From Promerops cafer (Eukaryota; Chordata; Aves; Passeriformes; Nectariniidae), in contig VZSE01002468.1 of the NCBI GenBank assembly GCA_013398275.1, forward strand, positions 699,029-763,028: DNA of 64,000 nt. The letters run 5' to 3'. How positions within the stretch are numbered: position 1 is the first letter of the stretch; every line of letters begins with the position of its first letter. Below are positions 21,801 to 33,845 of the stretch, in pieces. The notes beneath the pieces were generated by a model. That model had not been told where the DNA came from, did no database searches, and worked only from the letters and a program-made list of their open reading frames with translations. A program made the translations under genes and the position numbers.

Positions 21801-24210
21801 TTTTACTATAGCAAGTCTGCAGATCTCTGGGATGTCAAATTGAGGTAACTTGTGTTCTAGTCAAGACATTGTGGGGCCTTGCCTGAGAGTCACAACTGGT
21901 CTAAGAGGCTTGATAAATTCTAGGGTAGTTAATACATGCCATGTACCATGTTGCCAGAGATTTCTTATCCACCTTTATTGTAGTTCTCAGACTGACTTTT
22001 TGCTATTCTCTCTGCATCCAACTTGCACTGCATTCCATGCACAGTTTTCTAGTTCTTCCTCTTAATCCCTTTGCCTAACACTTCATTTTATAGATCCCTG
22101 TCTGTCACATAGTTTAGCTCCCTCTTTCCCCTCTTACCCCTTCAGTAAGGATTAGATAAAATGATCTGGCTTTCCCAGGTCCTGCTGTGAGCCAAGCTAT
22201 TTGAACTCCTAATGACCCAGGCTTGCAATCCAGCTTGTGCACATCCGATGTATCTGAAGGTGAAATGGTTCATTAAAATATTTTTAGTAACTGACACAGG
22301 TTTTCGGAAAGCAGAGATGTTATTTTCGTACTCTGAAGTTTTAATTTCCATCAAGCATATGTCTGACTTTTGATCAATATTTACATTTCTGATTTTTTTG
22401 GTGGATGTTTTCCATTCCGAACATTTTCATCTTCTCTAGGAGCTGCAAAACAACAGGAGCTGATGCCTTTTCAAAGTCAGTTGTTAACAGTTCGCAGAAC
22501 AGCTTTCCAAAAAAAGACATCTACAAAAATGGAATAGCCACTAGCTTTTCAGCACAAGGGAATGTTAGGGTCCTTGACCAAATGTGTACCTATCCAGGTA
22601 ACAGATCCACCAAACTGACCAGTCATCCTCCCAAACATGTTTGCAAGAGATCACAGATTTCCCAGTTTTCAAGGATAAGCTTTCAGATAGGGAACTTCAA
22701 GCATCAGTTAAGCATGTTAGATAATCTACTGTATTTAAATCCCTTGAGAAGAGAATATCCTTTATTAAAGCAAAATCAGTAAGAGCTTTAGCAAGTCAGG
22801 AAGACTGTAGTTCACAGTGAATATTCTTTTTGTTGTCAGCTTTGCTACAAATTTGACATTTTATGCCTTTTTCCATTATTGCTCTGAGTGTTTTGCAAAT
22901 TATCACTGACATTTGAAGTGACAGCCAATGTATTGCAAATTGTTAGCTCACTTTACTAGATTCTGCCCTAACAAAGGTCTCAGTTAGGACTGGGCTACTT
23001 GTCTTGGTTGCTTTCAAACCCACACAGTCTTGCAAGTTTGAAACATAATCTTTGAATTCATTTAAAAGCATAAGAAGTTTGAAAGAAAAAAAAAAAGTAC
23101 GTTTAATGAGTCTGCACTTGCTCTATAGAAAAGCCATCAGTAGCATTTTTGGGCAGGTTTCTTCCAATGTTCACAGAAAAGAGACTTCTTATTATTTGAG
23201 GAAAATTTCAGCTGCCTTTCAATATCCTTCAGTTTAAATTATAGGGTAAAAATGTCCATTCACTCAAACTAGTTTGATGAATCATAGGAACCAAAAATAT
23301 AATGTGTCAGTTCACAAAACATCAGATATCACACTTCTGGCTTATGTGTGAAAAACCTTCATAGAAAAGTCTTGGTCCAAGAGCAGGTGACTGCATTTTG
23401 TATGGATGGCCCTTAATAGTGTAGATATTTGCATTAAAAAATAGTTGGAAAGATCAAGGTAGAGAGAGAAAAGAAAAGCAAAGGTAAAATGGAGCCCACA
23501 TTCCAGTATATCAATCCTTTTGTTATTAAGAACACTCAGTTTTATGACTGCACCTTTCATTTTTAACAATTGATATATTCTGCAGATTGCTGTTGACCTG
23601 CAAGACCAATACCTTTGTCTCTTTTTGACTAAACAATTCTTCATAATAAATGGCCTAACCAGAAGACTCCAGGGAACAAATGCTACCTCAGTCTGACTTC
23701 CAACCTTCTTTTGAAGTTTATGGAAAAAAACCCTTGCTGCTACTCTATAGAATCACCCCTGTCTCCCAAACCATCCCCCAAACCTGGACCACATCCTGAC
23801 CACAGCCAGGTCCTTCAGCACAGGACTGCAAACCACCTAATCAGCTGTCTAAGACTTAATGTCATGTTGAGCTATTCCATGGGTGAATCTAATCACTGAA
23901 ATGGCTCTTATGCCTTCCTTTTCCCCCCTTTAATCTTAATTTAAGAGCAAAGTGAAGGCAGATCTGACTATTCTGTCTCCTCTGCAAGTATTCTATGAAA
24001 TATTCCATCCTAGTCTCGATACTTTGTTGAAAGGAAGTCTGGCAGAAATGTTAGCAGTGAAAATCCAATCAGTCCTAAAAGTTTAAAAAATGTTTCTTCA
24101 TGCCAGAAATGACAGCTGTATTATTCCTCAGCCCTTGTTCTGTCTCACAGTCAGGGATTTTCTTTATGCCAGTGTGATATATCAAATAGGAATTTAGTGT
24201 GTAGTGCCTG

Positions 24211-24270
24211 GATTGGATTGGATTGGATTGGATTGGATTGGATTGGATTGGATTGGATTGGATTGGATTG
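24211..24270 (+). repeat. (GATTG)12 pentanucleotide microsatellite
   Basis: Twelve uninterrupted GATTG units fill exactly 60 bp. The complementary strand reads (CAATC)n, so each unit carries a CCAAT pentamer. The purity of the array suggests it is young and probably length-polymorphic. Confidence 0.97.
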
Positions 24271-26279
24271 AGTTGTTTTAGGGTCTTGGCATCCTTGCTG
24301 TCCCACCTGCATCCTTCAGGTAGTGGGTATTTGCAGTGCTTTTCCTGCTGAGAAGTTAGTGCAGTGCTGATCTGCAACACAATGCTGAACACAAAGTCTG
24401 TCCCTCTGCAATCTGTGTGCGCAATCCTATTAATGGCCATTTCTTCAAACATGGAGGAAATGAGAATCCACCTCAGGACAGATCTGAACTTAATTCTTCA
24501 GTGTGTAATCAGTATTTAAAATGACAGGAATAATTTGTTTTCCAGTTCAGAAGCTCAAAATAATGTTAATATATTTAAAATATATTGAAGTAAATATCCA
24601 AATGTAAATTTAAAAAGGAAATGTCTGCTTTGAAAATATCAGAATTATTTTTTCCAAATGTTGCTTGCATTTTATTTCTACTAGAATCATCTTCTAAACC
24701 TGACATACTTCAGGTTCAGTCTTCCTATCAACTCACCCTAGTCCAAAATAGCACTGACTTCCACTTCTGTCCTTTATAGATGTTTGATGCATTTGTCAGT
24801 GGAGAATTAGGCACAGCTATCCTACATCTCAAGTTCTGTGTGATGACCATTGAATCAAAGCAGTTTCCCAAGAAACTGCAGGAGGAGTTTTCTGAACTAT
24901 TTGGTAGAGACCATGGTGCCCCATTGCAAATTCAAGTCTCTCTCAGGCAGACCCACCACCCCCTAGGTGGAATACACCAGACTGATGTGCTTGCTTATCT
25001 CATCTGTGTCATCAAGCCATGCTTTATTACCCAAATCCAGGCAAAGAATTAAAAAATCATTCTCTCTATTGTTCTACTAAGTGACTAGCAAATAATTGCA
25101 TAGCCCACTCATGTACGTAACATCGTGCTCATCTCTATCCACAGGGAAAATCACTTTTAATCTTTGGCTCCAGCGTTAGGGAAGTGTTCAGAGTGATAAA
25201 TCATACGGAACATTTTGATAGCTTCTTCCTAATAGAATTCAGTTTTCTGTATTTTTGAGAATTATTTTCTCATCTCTGTAAAATAAATAAGACTATAAAT
25301 CCTGGTCTAAAGGATAACACCAGGAATCTGGCAGTTATTAAATAACACACAGCCAAAACAAAGTATTGTACCTTTAACTCATTTGTCACATATTTTAGTC
25401 ATTTGTTTCACCTGTTGGCAGGTTTGAAGGTGAGTAGGTATAACGGATACAAACAGTAATTTATTTGGTATTTAAGTTTGCTTAGTGCTGCCTGGGCTGT
25501 AGGAGTTTGGGTGATTCATCAAAGGCTCTTGTCCCCCAGACAGCACAAACTCTGTTTCATTACAAGCCCAGCATTTTTTTGATAAACCAGGAGGAGGCAC
25601 ATGTCTAAGCTTTCCATTCTTGGTTAACATGAACACAACATCCCAGCCCTTGCTTTGCATCTGCTATGTGCTCACAGACAAGTTGTAAAACCAAAGTTCT
25701 CACTCTTGAATATTGAGATCCCCAGACATTTTATGGATTGTGTGCCTTCTGAAATGCTCGGTTTTGATCAGGTGCACGTTCACAACCTATTCATCACTCA
25801 GCAACATAACCTATGGAGGATGATTGGCATTCATACTAGAAATGCCTTATGCTTTCCTACCACTATGAATTATTGCTTTCATCTCTGAATTTACATGCAC
25901 TGAGGCTTGGACAGATTCTAGACACATTTGGAAGGAAATGTGTTTCGAGTGACTGATGGAACAAAGAATGTTTCTACTTCTCGTCAGACTATTCTTTAAA
26001 ATATATCACTGACTTAGTATTTTGATCACTACATTTAGTTTAGGCTCACCAAAACTCATTCTGTCAAGGTGGGTTTGTCTTTCCAAAGATTTGTGCTAAA
26101 ATCGAATCTGTTCTGCATCCTCAATGTTTCAAGGTTTTTTTAGAAGAAAACAAATGGCTTTAGTTCTTTACAAAGGAACTAAAAAAAGGTATAGTTCCTC
26201 ACATCCTCTTTGCTCACATAGTTGGGATTTGATTCCACATAAGAAATGGTTTTGTTTCAGTGTTGCATTGGGGTTTGTG
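24271..26279. other. Intergenic spacer between microsatellite and LTR
   Basis: This is AT-rich sequence with no recognised gene, RNA or repeat. A 90-codon frame at 24780-25052 resembles nothing I know and lacks a strong start context. Confidence 0.55.
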
Positions 26280-27339
26280 TGACAAGATTTTGGTAACAGG
26301 GTGGGGACCACAGGAGCAGCTTCTTTGAGAAGCTGCAGGAAACTTCCCCCATATCTGACAGAGCCAAAGCCAGCTGGCTTCAAGATGGACCTGCCATTGA
26401 CCAAGGCTGAGCCCACCCTCTGTGATAACTTATTTAAGAAGGGGAAAAATTATTGGGCAGAAGTAATTGTGGGCAGAGAAGAGACAAGTGAGAATGAGAA
26501 TATGTGAGAGGAACAATTCTGCAGACGCCAAAGTCAGTGCAGAAGGAAGGGCAGGAGGTGCCCCATGTGCCAGAGCAAAGATTCCCCTGCAGCCTGTGGT
26601 GAAGACCCTGGTGAGACATGCTGTCCCCTGGCAGCCCATGGAGGTCCATGGTGGAGCAGAGATCCACCTGCAGCCCATGGAGGACCTCACACTGAAAGAC
26701 GTGGATGCCTGAAGGAGGCTGTGACCCCGTGGGAAGCCCACACTGGGGCAGAGTCCTGGCAGGACCTGTGGCCCTGTGAGGAGATGAGCCCACGCTGGAG
26801 CAGGTTTGCTGGTAGGACTTGTGACCCTGCAGGGGACTGACAGTGCAGCAGTATGTGAAGAACTGTAACCCATGGGAAGGACTCATGCTAGAGAAATTTA
26901 TGGAGAACTATCTCCTGCAGGAGGGATCCAGTGCTGGAGAAGGGGAAGGACTCCTCTCCTCGAGGACAAAGCAGCAGCAAAAACAACACATGACTGTAAC
27001 CCCCATTCCCTTCTCCCTGTGCTGCTAGGGGGGAAGGAGGTAGAGATTTGGGAATACAGTTAAGCCTGGGAAGGAGGAAGGGCTGGGGAGAAAGTGTTTT
27101 TAAGATTTGTTTTACTTCTCATTATCCTGCTCTGACTTGATTGGTAATAAATCCAATTAATTTCTCCAAATCAAGCCTGCTTTGCCCATGACAGTAATCA
27201 GTGAGTGATCTCTCCCAATCCTTATCTCAACTCATGAGCTTTCATTATATTTGCTCTCCCCTGCTCTCTCCAGTTGAGGAGGGGAGTGATAGAGCAGCTT
27301 TTGTGGGCACTGGTATCCAGCCAGCGTCAAAATACCACA
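26280..27339 (+). mobile_element. Avian endogenous-retrovirus LTR (solo, diverged)
   Basis: The sequence follows a long LTR type abundant in bird genomes. The GC-rich middle has repeated 'cagcccatggagg' blocks at 26632 and 26671, and related text continues through 'ctgtgaccccgtgggaagcc' and 'ggagcaggtttgctgg'. Next come an AATAAA poly(A) signal at 27146-27151, 'cagtaatcagtgagtgatct', and the end 'gtatccagccagcg..ccaca'. No retroviral coding region or second LTR is adjacent, so it looks like a solo LTR. The left boundary is uncertain by tens of bases. Frames of 80-150 codons within it are non-coding by-products. Confidence 0.75.
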
Positions 27340-30300
27340 AGTGTTAAATTGCACATTTTTCTGTCTCTGTAGTTTGTTCTGGCTCTGTTACACTGAAGGA
27401 CGCTGCAGATGCAGGCAAACACTCTCCTGTACACCAATGACAGGACTTAACACATCAGCATTTACCTGCTCACAAGTGTGGAGCTTCTGGAGACTGTGGG
27501 AAATATTCTCTCTTCACCAACTCATATTCATCTTCTGCCCTGTAGAGTTTCAGAAGGTCTTCCCTCTCCCTTGATTTTGGTTCTAGTGTGAATACGTAAA
27601 AGCTTGAACTCTGGATACATGTTGTATTTGACAGGCTAATTGACCCATTTTAATTAATTGTCTTTGGCTCACACATAAGAGATCACCTTTCCCATAAGTA
27701 GCTTAAGGAATCCACTCATTAATCTTCTTAAGCAGTTATTCTGTTCTCGCTTCCTCTAAGGCACTTGCTCACACAGCCTCCACACTAGACTCATCCAGCA
27801 AGAAAATCCCCAAAGGCTCTTCATTGAGCTCTGGGAGATCTCTACCTCACAAAATCATTCCTGGAAGAAAGGGGTCATTATATTTTATTTAGATGCTCTT
27901 TTACCTTGGGAAAGGTAGTCAAATTAAGCTGACCTCAACTTGATTTTGAAATTTTTCCAACTTCTAGGAATTACACAATTACACCTGCAGGTAGGAAAGG
28001 CCCTCTAAAACTATCTTTCTGGTACTACATTAAAATCACCTCTGAATACAAAACACCATATTTTCAACCCCTTGCTATCATGCTGAGATGAAGATATTGC
28101 ATTAACTTTAAGCAAGCTTTGACAATTTCAAGTATAAAAACATACTGAATCTCAGTTTTTGCCTGGCGTAACCTCACAGAGAATTCACGAAGCAAGAAGC
28201 TCTTCTGCTTTTTTTTTTCTGCCTGCATCACAAATGTTTTTGGAAATGTCTTGTTTGGGCCACATTTTCTTCTTATGCCACACAACCTGCTCCAGCTTGT
28301 AAGTAGAAAGGTAATAATGTAGTAAAATCTCTGCTCTCACTGGCATAGTATAAACAGGAGCTGACAAACTGATTGCATTTGACAGATGTAGTTGAGTCAA
28401 TGAACAGGACAGGGTGGACTTTAGAATATGCAATGCAAGGCAGCAAGGCCTAAAAAAAGATGGGATGAGAGATTTGGGAAAAAGCTGATTCAGACTAGAT
28501 ACTGATGTTAGAACAAAGCCATAGGTTTTCAACATTTTTGGGAAGAGAAGAGGGACTAACAGAGAAGGAGGGGAAAAAACATAAGGTGGGGAGAATGGGA
28601 AAAATCAAAATCAGCTTTCTGTTTTGGACATACTGAATTGAAGTTGACAGCTATTTAGACCTAAAATTATGTCAGATGAAAGCTGAGAAGTTAGTTTGGA
28701 CAGGAGAGTGATACCAGTCAGTACTGTGTTTGTCAGGATCATGATGCTTGTTGAACCTGTGTGGATAAAATTACCCTCAGGGAATGTGCAGAGGGAAAAA
28801 GAGTTTCAGGGCCAAGGATATGGAACCACCACAAAACACTTCAGACATAAAAGCCACTTTGAAGAGTTGGAACGTTTATGGCGTCCTAACCAAATGTGGC
28901 TGATCAGAAGCACAGAAACCAGGATTCTGTGCCATCCTTGGAGACAGCACAAGCTGAAGTGTATTTGGAGGTGTACAATGGATTGTCTGCAGGATAAGCC
29001 TCTCTGTCCTTCCCAATGGTGAGGTCAGAGGAGTCTTTAGCACAGCTGTGTCCATCTCTGTGGGGCAGCAAGCTTAGTACAGGGCTGGTTTAATATTATT
29101 TATGGGAGTGGCCAACTACACAGGTTTTCAATCAATCTTCCCTTTTCTTTATAAAGAGGAAAAGACCTCCAAACAACCAGACTACTGCTCTGAGTGTCTC
29201 AAAGCTGTCACTCAGATGGGCTCTGTGTTGGTGATAACAGGTCAGTCACAGCCTGACTTCCTCTGCCCTTCCACCAGCCATCTCTCTCTTGCCTTGTGCT
29301 CCATCCCTTGTACCAAAACTTGTGAGGTCACATGTGTCAGATCAATGTGCTGAAACTATTTGCTTTTTGGCAATGTCAGTTTTCTGCCAGATCAGCTTGT
29401 TCACTCAGCTCACCCTGCTGTTGCAGAACCTCTACAGCTTAAAACTAATGCAGGGGAGTCACAGGAGTGCGTGGCTGGGGCAGGGAAGGCACTCCTTTTC
29501 TGCAGCCACTGGGCAAGACACAACAAAAAGCATGACTGGAGCTGGTGTCCCTGTCATTAGGGTAGAGAGAAAATGTCCTTGTGAAAATGAAGCAGGTTGT
29601 GCTTTAAACCCGAGTCACCAGAGTGCACAGCTCAAGTTTTCTATTGCATTTACATGTATTAACAGTAAAACTACTAATTGCCTTGTCTTGCTGGGTGTTG
29701 GTTTTTTGCAGATTCCTCCTCATCTTGTACTAAACAAACACTGTTCCGATTCCTTTCCATAGGCAGACTTTACATTGAGGTCTGCATGTAGACACTTTTT
29801 TGGATACAAAGTCTGAGCAACCATTTTTAACCTCGGAAATGAACAGATATACTCAGTGGTATTTTGTCACCACCTTTAGCTCAGTTTTTACAATAAATAA
29901 ATCAAAAACTCCAAGTGCTCTGAGCAGGGTACATTTCTCAACTTTAAGACCAGTCAGTAGGTGGGAGGTGGGACAGATCTGCCCGTGTGTCCTGGGGGAT
30001 AATAGATAAGAGTATTTCGACACTGCATGTTTCTCTCTCATGTACTGTGCTTGCCTCCTCTCACCTTGATTATAAAGTTTAAAGAAAATCCAATTCTTCA
30101 CCACCTACACACGTGCTATTAAAATCATGATGTGTATTAACAAAAAACCTTTCCCAGCTGGATGGGAAATTGCTGATAGTGTTGCTATCAACAGAAGCCA
30201 GCTCTTCATTGTGCAGCCATCCACCATGATGCCATAAAACCAAAGCCTGCTGGGTTTTACAGTCTTAGAAATTGTTAGTTTCTCATCCACTCCTCCATCT

Positions 30301-33300
30301 TTCCTTCATTTTTTTTTGTTTCGCCTCCTCTCTCCCTGGATAAATATAAACTGCCAAGATCATGAGTAGCGCTGACAAAGCACGATGGAGAGGTGACCAA
30401 ATTACTCTGTCTCGTGCTCCATTATTTTTGGGAATGAGGTGGGAAGGAGCAAGAGGATAACGCAGGCAGACCTGCATTCTGGGCCCTAGCTCCAGAGCAG
30501 CTGCAATTACTGATGCTCCCTCCTGACCCTCCCTCCCTGGCAAATAGTTATGGATGTAGATGATTCTTAGGGCTAAGCTGTTTTCAGGAGACTAACAAAC
30601 TCCATTTTATAAGGAGCAGTTCTGAAAAAAAGTCCCTTGGACCATAGTATCTTTCAAATTCCAGGAAACTCAGACCTCAGTTCAAACTTGAGCACTTTCC
30701 TGCTCTCACAAGGCAGCACTTAACAGCTCTGGTGATACATTTTGACTGGGATATCACAACCTAGGGCCTCTTGTCAATCTGAAGTAGCTGTGCTTTATCT
30801 GTGGGAAAGACACCAGTTTACTTTACAACATCTTAGTAACTTAGTCCCTCACTAACTCCTATTATTTTTGTCTGAGATGTCTTCAAGACTTGCAATAGAA
30901 AATACTGGACAAGTGAAATAGAATGACGAAACTGGTCTCTAGGAGAGATTTTCTCTGGAATTCAGTCAGTGGCAGCTACTGCTTCATTGTGCTTTCTTTT
31001 TGGTGTGAAATTCAGTTGTTGGATATCACATACCTACTTGGGCTGGTAACTAAAAGCTGTAGCCCTGAATGACTCCACATATGCTGGCAGGATTGCTCTG
31101 TTCTCAGTAGTCCTTATTTCTGCTGCTGTCTGTGAAACACCATGAAACATGAATGATTGACATGTGGATTAAGTACAGTCTCTAGATAAATTGTAGGTAA
31201 TTAATTCCCACACCAAAAAGAAACATGTCAAAAACCATTAATGTATAAATAGAAAACACATATCTTAGTCAAAACAGAACCCACAGCTGCTAACAAAAGT
31301 AATTCTATTGCTGCTGTGTTCTGAGCCCAAAGGGGACTAAAGCAAGTAATTAATGAGACATCTCCTTGTGTCTGGGTGTTGTGTGTCCTTTTCAGCAGTT
31401 ACTGAATATTTCCTCTGCTTTCATATATCTTCTCCCACCACCTTAACATGAAATAACAATTTTCACTTTGTAATTAAGACCTGTCTTGCAAGCATAACAG
31501 AGTCTCATCTTCTGCACAGCTGTGGGACCTGTATCACACCTCCTCTCCTCAAAAGGAGCTGATCTGAAACATGTGAGGTGACTCACTATCTAGGCAAACA
31601 GAGCTGGGACTGGAGAATTCAATGTCTCCACCAACCTTTATGGCATGTACCCACTTAAAAACAGCTGGGCCTGCAGCACAGGGCTTTTTTTTTTAACACA
31701 CATTGGAAGAAGGAAAGAAGGAAAGAGAAGGAAAGGGTTTTGTCCCTAGGCCCTGGGAGCTCCATGGGGAGTTGAGAGGATGCCCAGGGTGAGCATTGCA
31801 GACATTCTCTAGGGGGAACCAGCACCAACCAGGGGACTGCTCCACTACAAGACTTGGCTTGGAAAAGAGAGTAAGCATCTCTTAAACGTGGATGGCCTTT
31901 AGCAGTGTAGGTGTAGCTGTGGTAACTGGGTATTTCTCCACAGAGCACCATCAAGGAAAGAGTTAACAAGTTCCCAAGAGCTGAGGTACCAAAGCCCAGC
32001 AGTAATTTGTTTCCATAGTCAGCTTTGCTTTGGGCTGTTGCTGTTATATTTGATTCAGAGCGAGAAGCCAGTGGCTTGTGTTCAGCTTGTGTTCAGTTTT
32101 TCTGCAGTGATCAATGTACCAAGCTAATTTTAAAATAAAGATGAAAAACTTTCTGTCATGTTTACAGTGCCTGTCCTGACCTGTAAGATATCCTGGCTGT
32201 GTTTTATCTTTAAATTTATTTAAGTTATTTGTCCCTTGGGATTTTTTCTTTCCTCTTCCATTCCACTCTGTTCCTTTGCAGGGTGGTAGTCCATGCTCAC
32301 CTCCATCCTAAACTGAAACTGTAGTGGATATCTTGACATTGTATAGCAGCTGCTACTATGTAAGTGGAAGAACAGACAGTTGTTGCCACTTACTCACAGG
32401 TATCAGGGGTTTTCTACTATTTTCTACTATTTTCGCTGCTTCTCCAATTCAGATAAATCTGTGCCTTCTGGTGTGGCTCATCACTTCTGGCTTTGTCCTC
32501 CTTCTGAGTTTGGCAACACCTGTCTAAAATCTGACATCACTGGTGCTGCTTCAGTCAGGTATCACACATCACCTGTGCACCTTTGCAAATGGTCTGTCTT
32601 GGTCTTTGCTGTGAAGTGACCTTACAGTCACCAGGTCAGCCTTGGGAGGTACAAGGATCATCCAGGTCCTGGCCTGAGGCTGGAGAAGGGGGGCTTCCTG
32701 ACAATGATTTAGAGGCTGGTAGGCAGAGCTCTCTTCCCTTTTTTAATACTTTTGCATCCCTTTCCCCAGTCCAGAAAGTTGTGCTGTGCTTCACCCTCTC
32801 TAAAGCCTCTCTGTGTGTGTCCTGTGCCCTCCAATGGGCACAGCCACAGCAGTAACATATTATTAGTTAGGACTTGTTCTGCTTGGGAATAAAGCAGAAA
32901 AACACAGCACGTGAAACCACAGCACAAGTAAACAAAACTGTAATTCCTGAAAATGTGGCTAATCAGAAATGGCCAATTCCATTTTCCCTCATGAAGGGAA
33001 CCAAGGTCCTATTCTTCTAAGCTCTATAGTCAGGAGACTTACTCATATCAGCACTAAGAAAGCTTTACACTGAGTGTTGGGGTGTTTTTAACAAACAAAA
33101 TACACCCAGAGTTGCTGATTTTTGCATTCTTTCATCTCATTTCTATCCATTTGGCTTATGTATGTTTTGAATTGTGCTGATCAAAACATGCTTCAGTACT
33201 CTCCAGCTACATTACTTGTTTAAAGTCATGACACCTATTAATCCCAATATCCATCTGATAATACATTTTGTGAATTTGTGCCAGCCTCATCTAGCAATTC

Positions 33301-33739
33301 CCCCTTGACTATATTCTCATTAACCCTAGGAACTTTTCTCTGATCTCTTCATTTCTCTGTACTCATGTTTATTCATCCTTTCCTTTATTTGTTGGGGTTG
33401 AACTTCAATTAATTGATTTCAGCTCATTCTTCTAGCTTGCACTTTGTGTATTCTCACCTTCTAGAACTATGTACATGCTTCCCTCTTTCTATTCTGCAGG
33501 TATGGGCAGGCTCTCAAGCTGAGAGGGGTTGCTTGGGCATGGCAGGAGACCACCTTGATTAACTCTCCACCACTAACACTAGTATCCTGGGTGTTTGGCT
33601 GTTTTTCATCAGGCTTTGTACAAGGCAGAGGTATCATCAGTTGACACTCCTGCAGCAGACACTTGTTTGCAATTTCACAAAGAATAGCGTCTCTTGTTTC
33701 CTTGTCATTCAACATAAAGATAAGAGAGGACTTATAAAA
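27340..33739. other. Intergenic spacer
   Basis: No gene was recognised. The part at 28440-28900 is purine-rich on plus and looks like a degraded old interspersed repeat, but I cannot assign it to a family. A plus-strand frame of 157 codons (29289-29762) has no recognisable domain and poor context. The remainder appears unremarkable. Confidence 0.5.
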
Positions 33740-33845
33740 TCATAGAATCACAGAATGCTTTTGGTTGGAAGGGACCTTAAAGAACCATCTAGTTCCAGCT
33801 CCCCCACCAGAGCACAGATGCCACCCACCTGGCTGACAGAGCACA
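33740..33845 (-). mobile_element. CR1 LINE 3' end (short)
   Basis: 'catagaatcacagaatgctt' followed by 'ggttggaagggaccttaaag' and 'accatctagttccagctccc' is the reverse complement of a CR1 3' tail. About 105 bp remains, in minus orientation. Confidence 0.9.

Larger units (their letters stand above)
17366..24210. other. Intergenic spacer upstream of STXBP5L
   Basis: No gene was recognised. The region holds an 11-bp inverted repeat (17846-17879) and a strongly purine-rich plus strand (about 18120-18720). It also holds an A/C-rich simple repeat (18824-18870). The 190-codon minus-strand frame around 18752-19324 reads the pyrimidine-rich strand and is probably compositional. The rest is ordinary AT-rich spacer. 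Confidence 0.6.

Noticed and set aside
26430..26886. Two overlapping minus-strand frames of about 150 codons
   Set aside because: They lie within the GC-rich repeated part of an avian LTR and match no protein.
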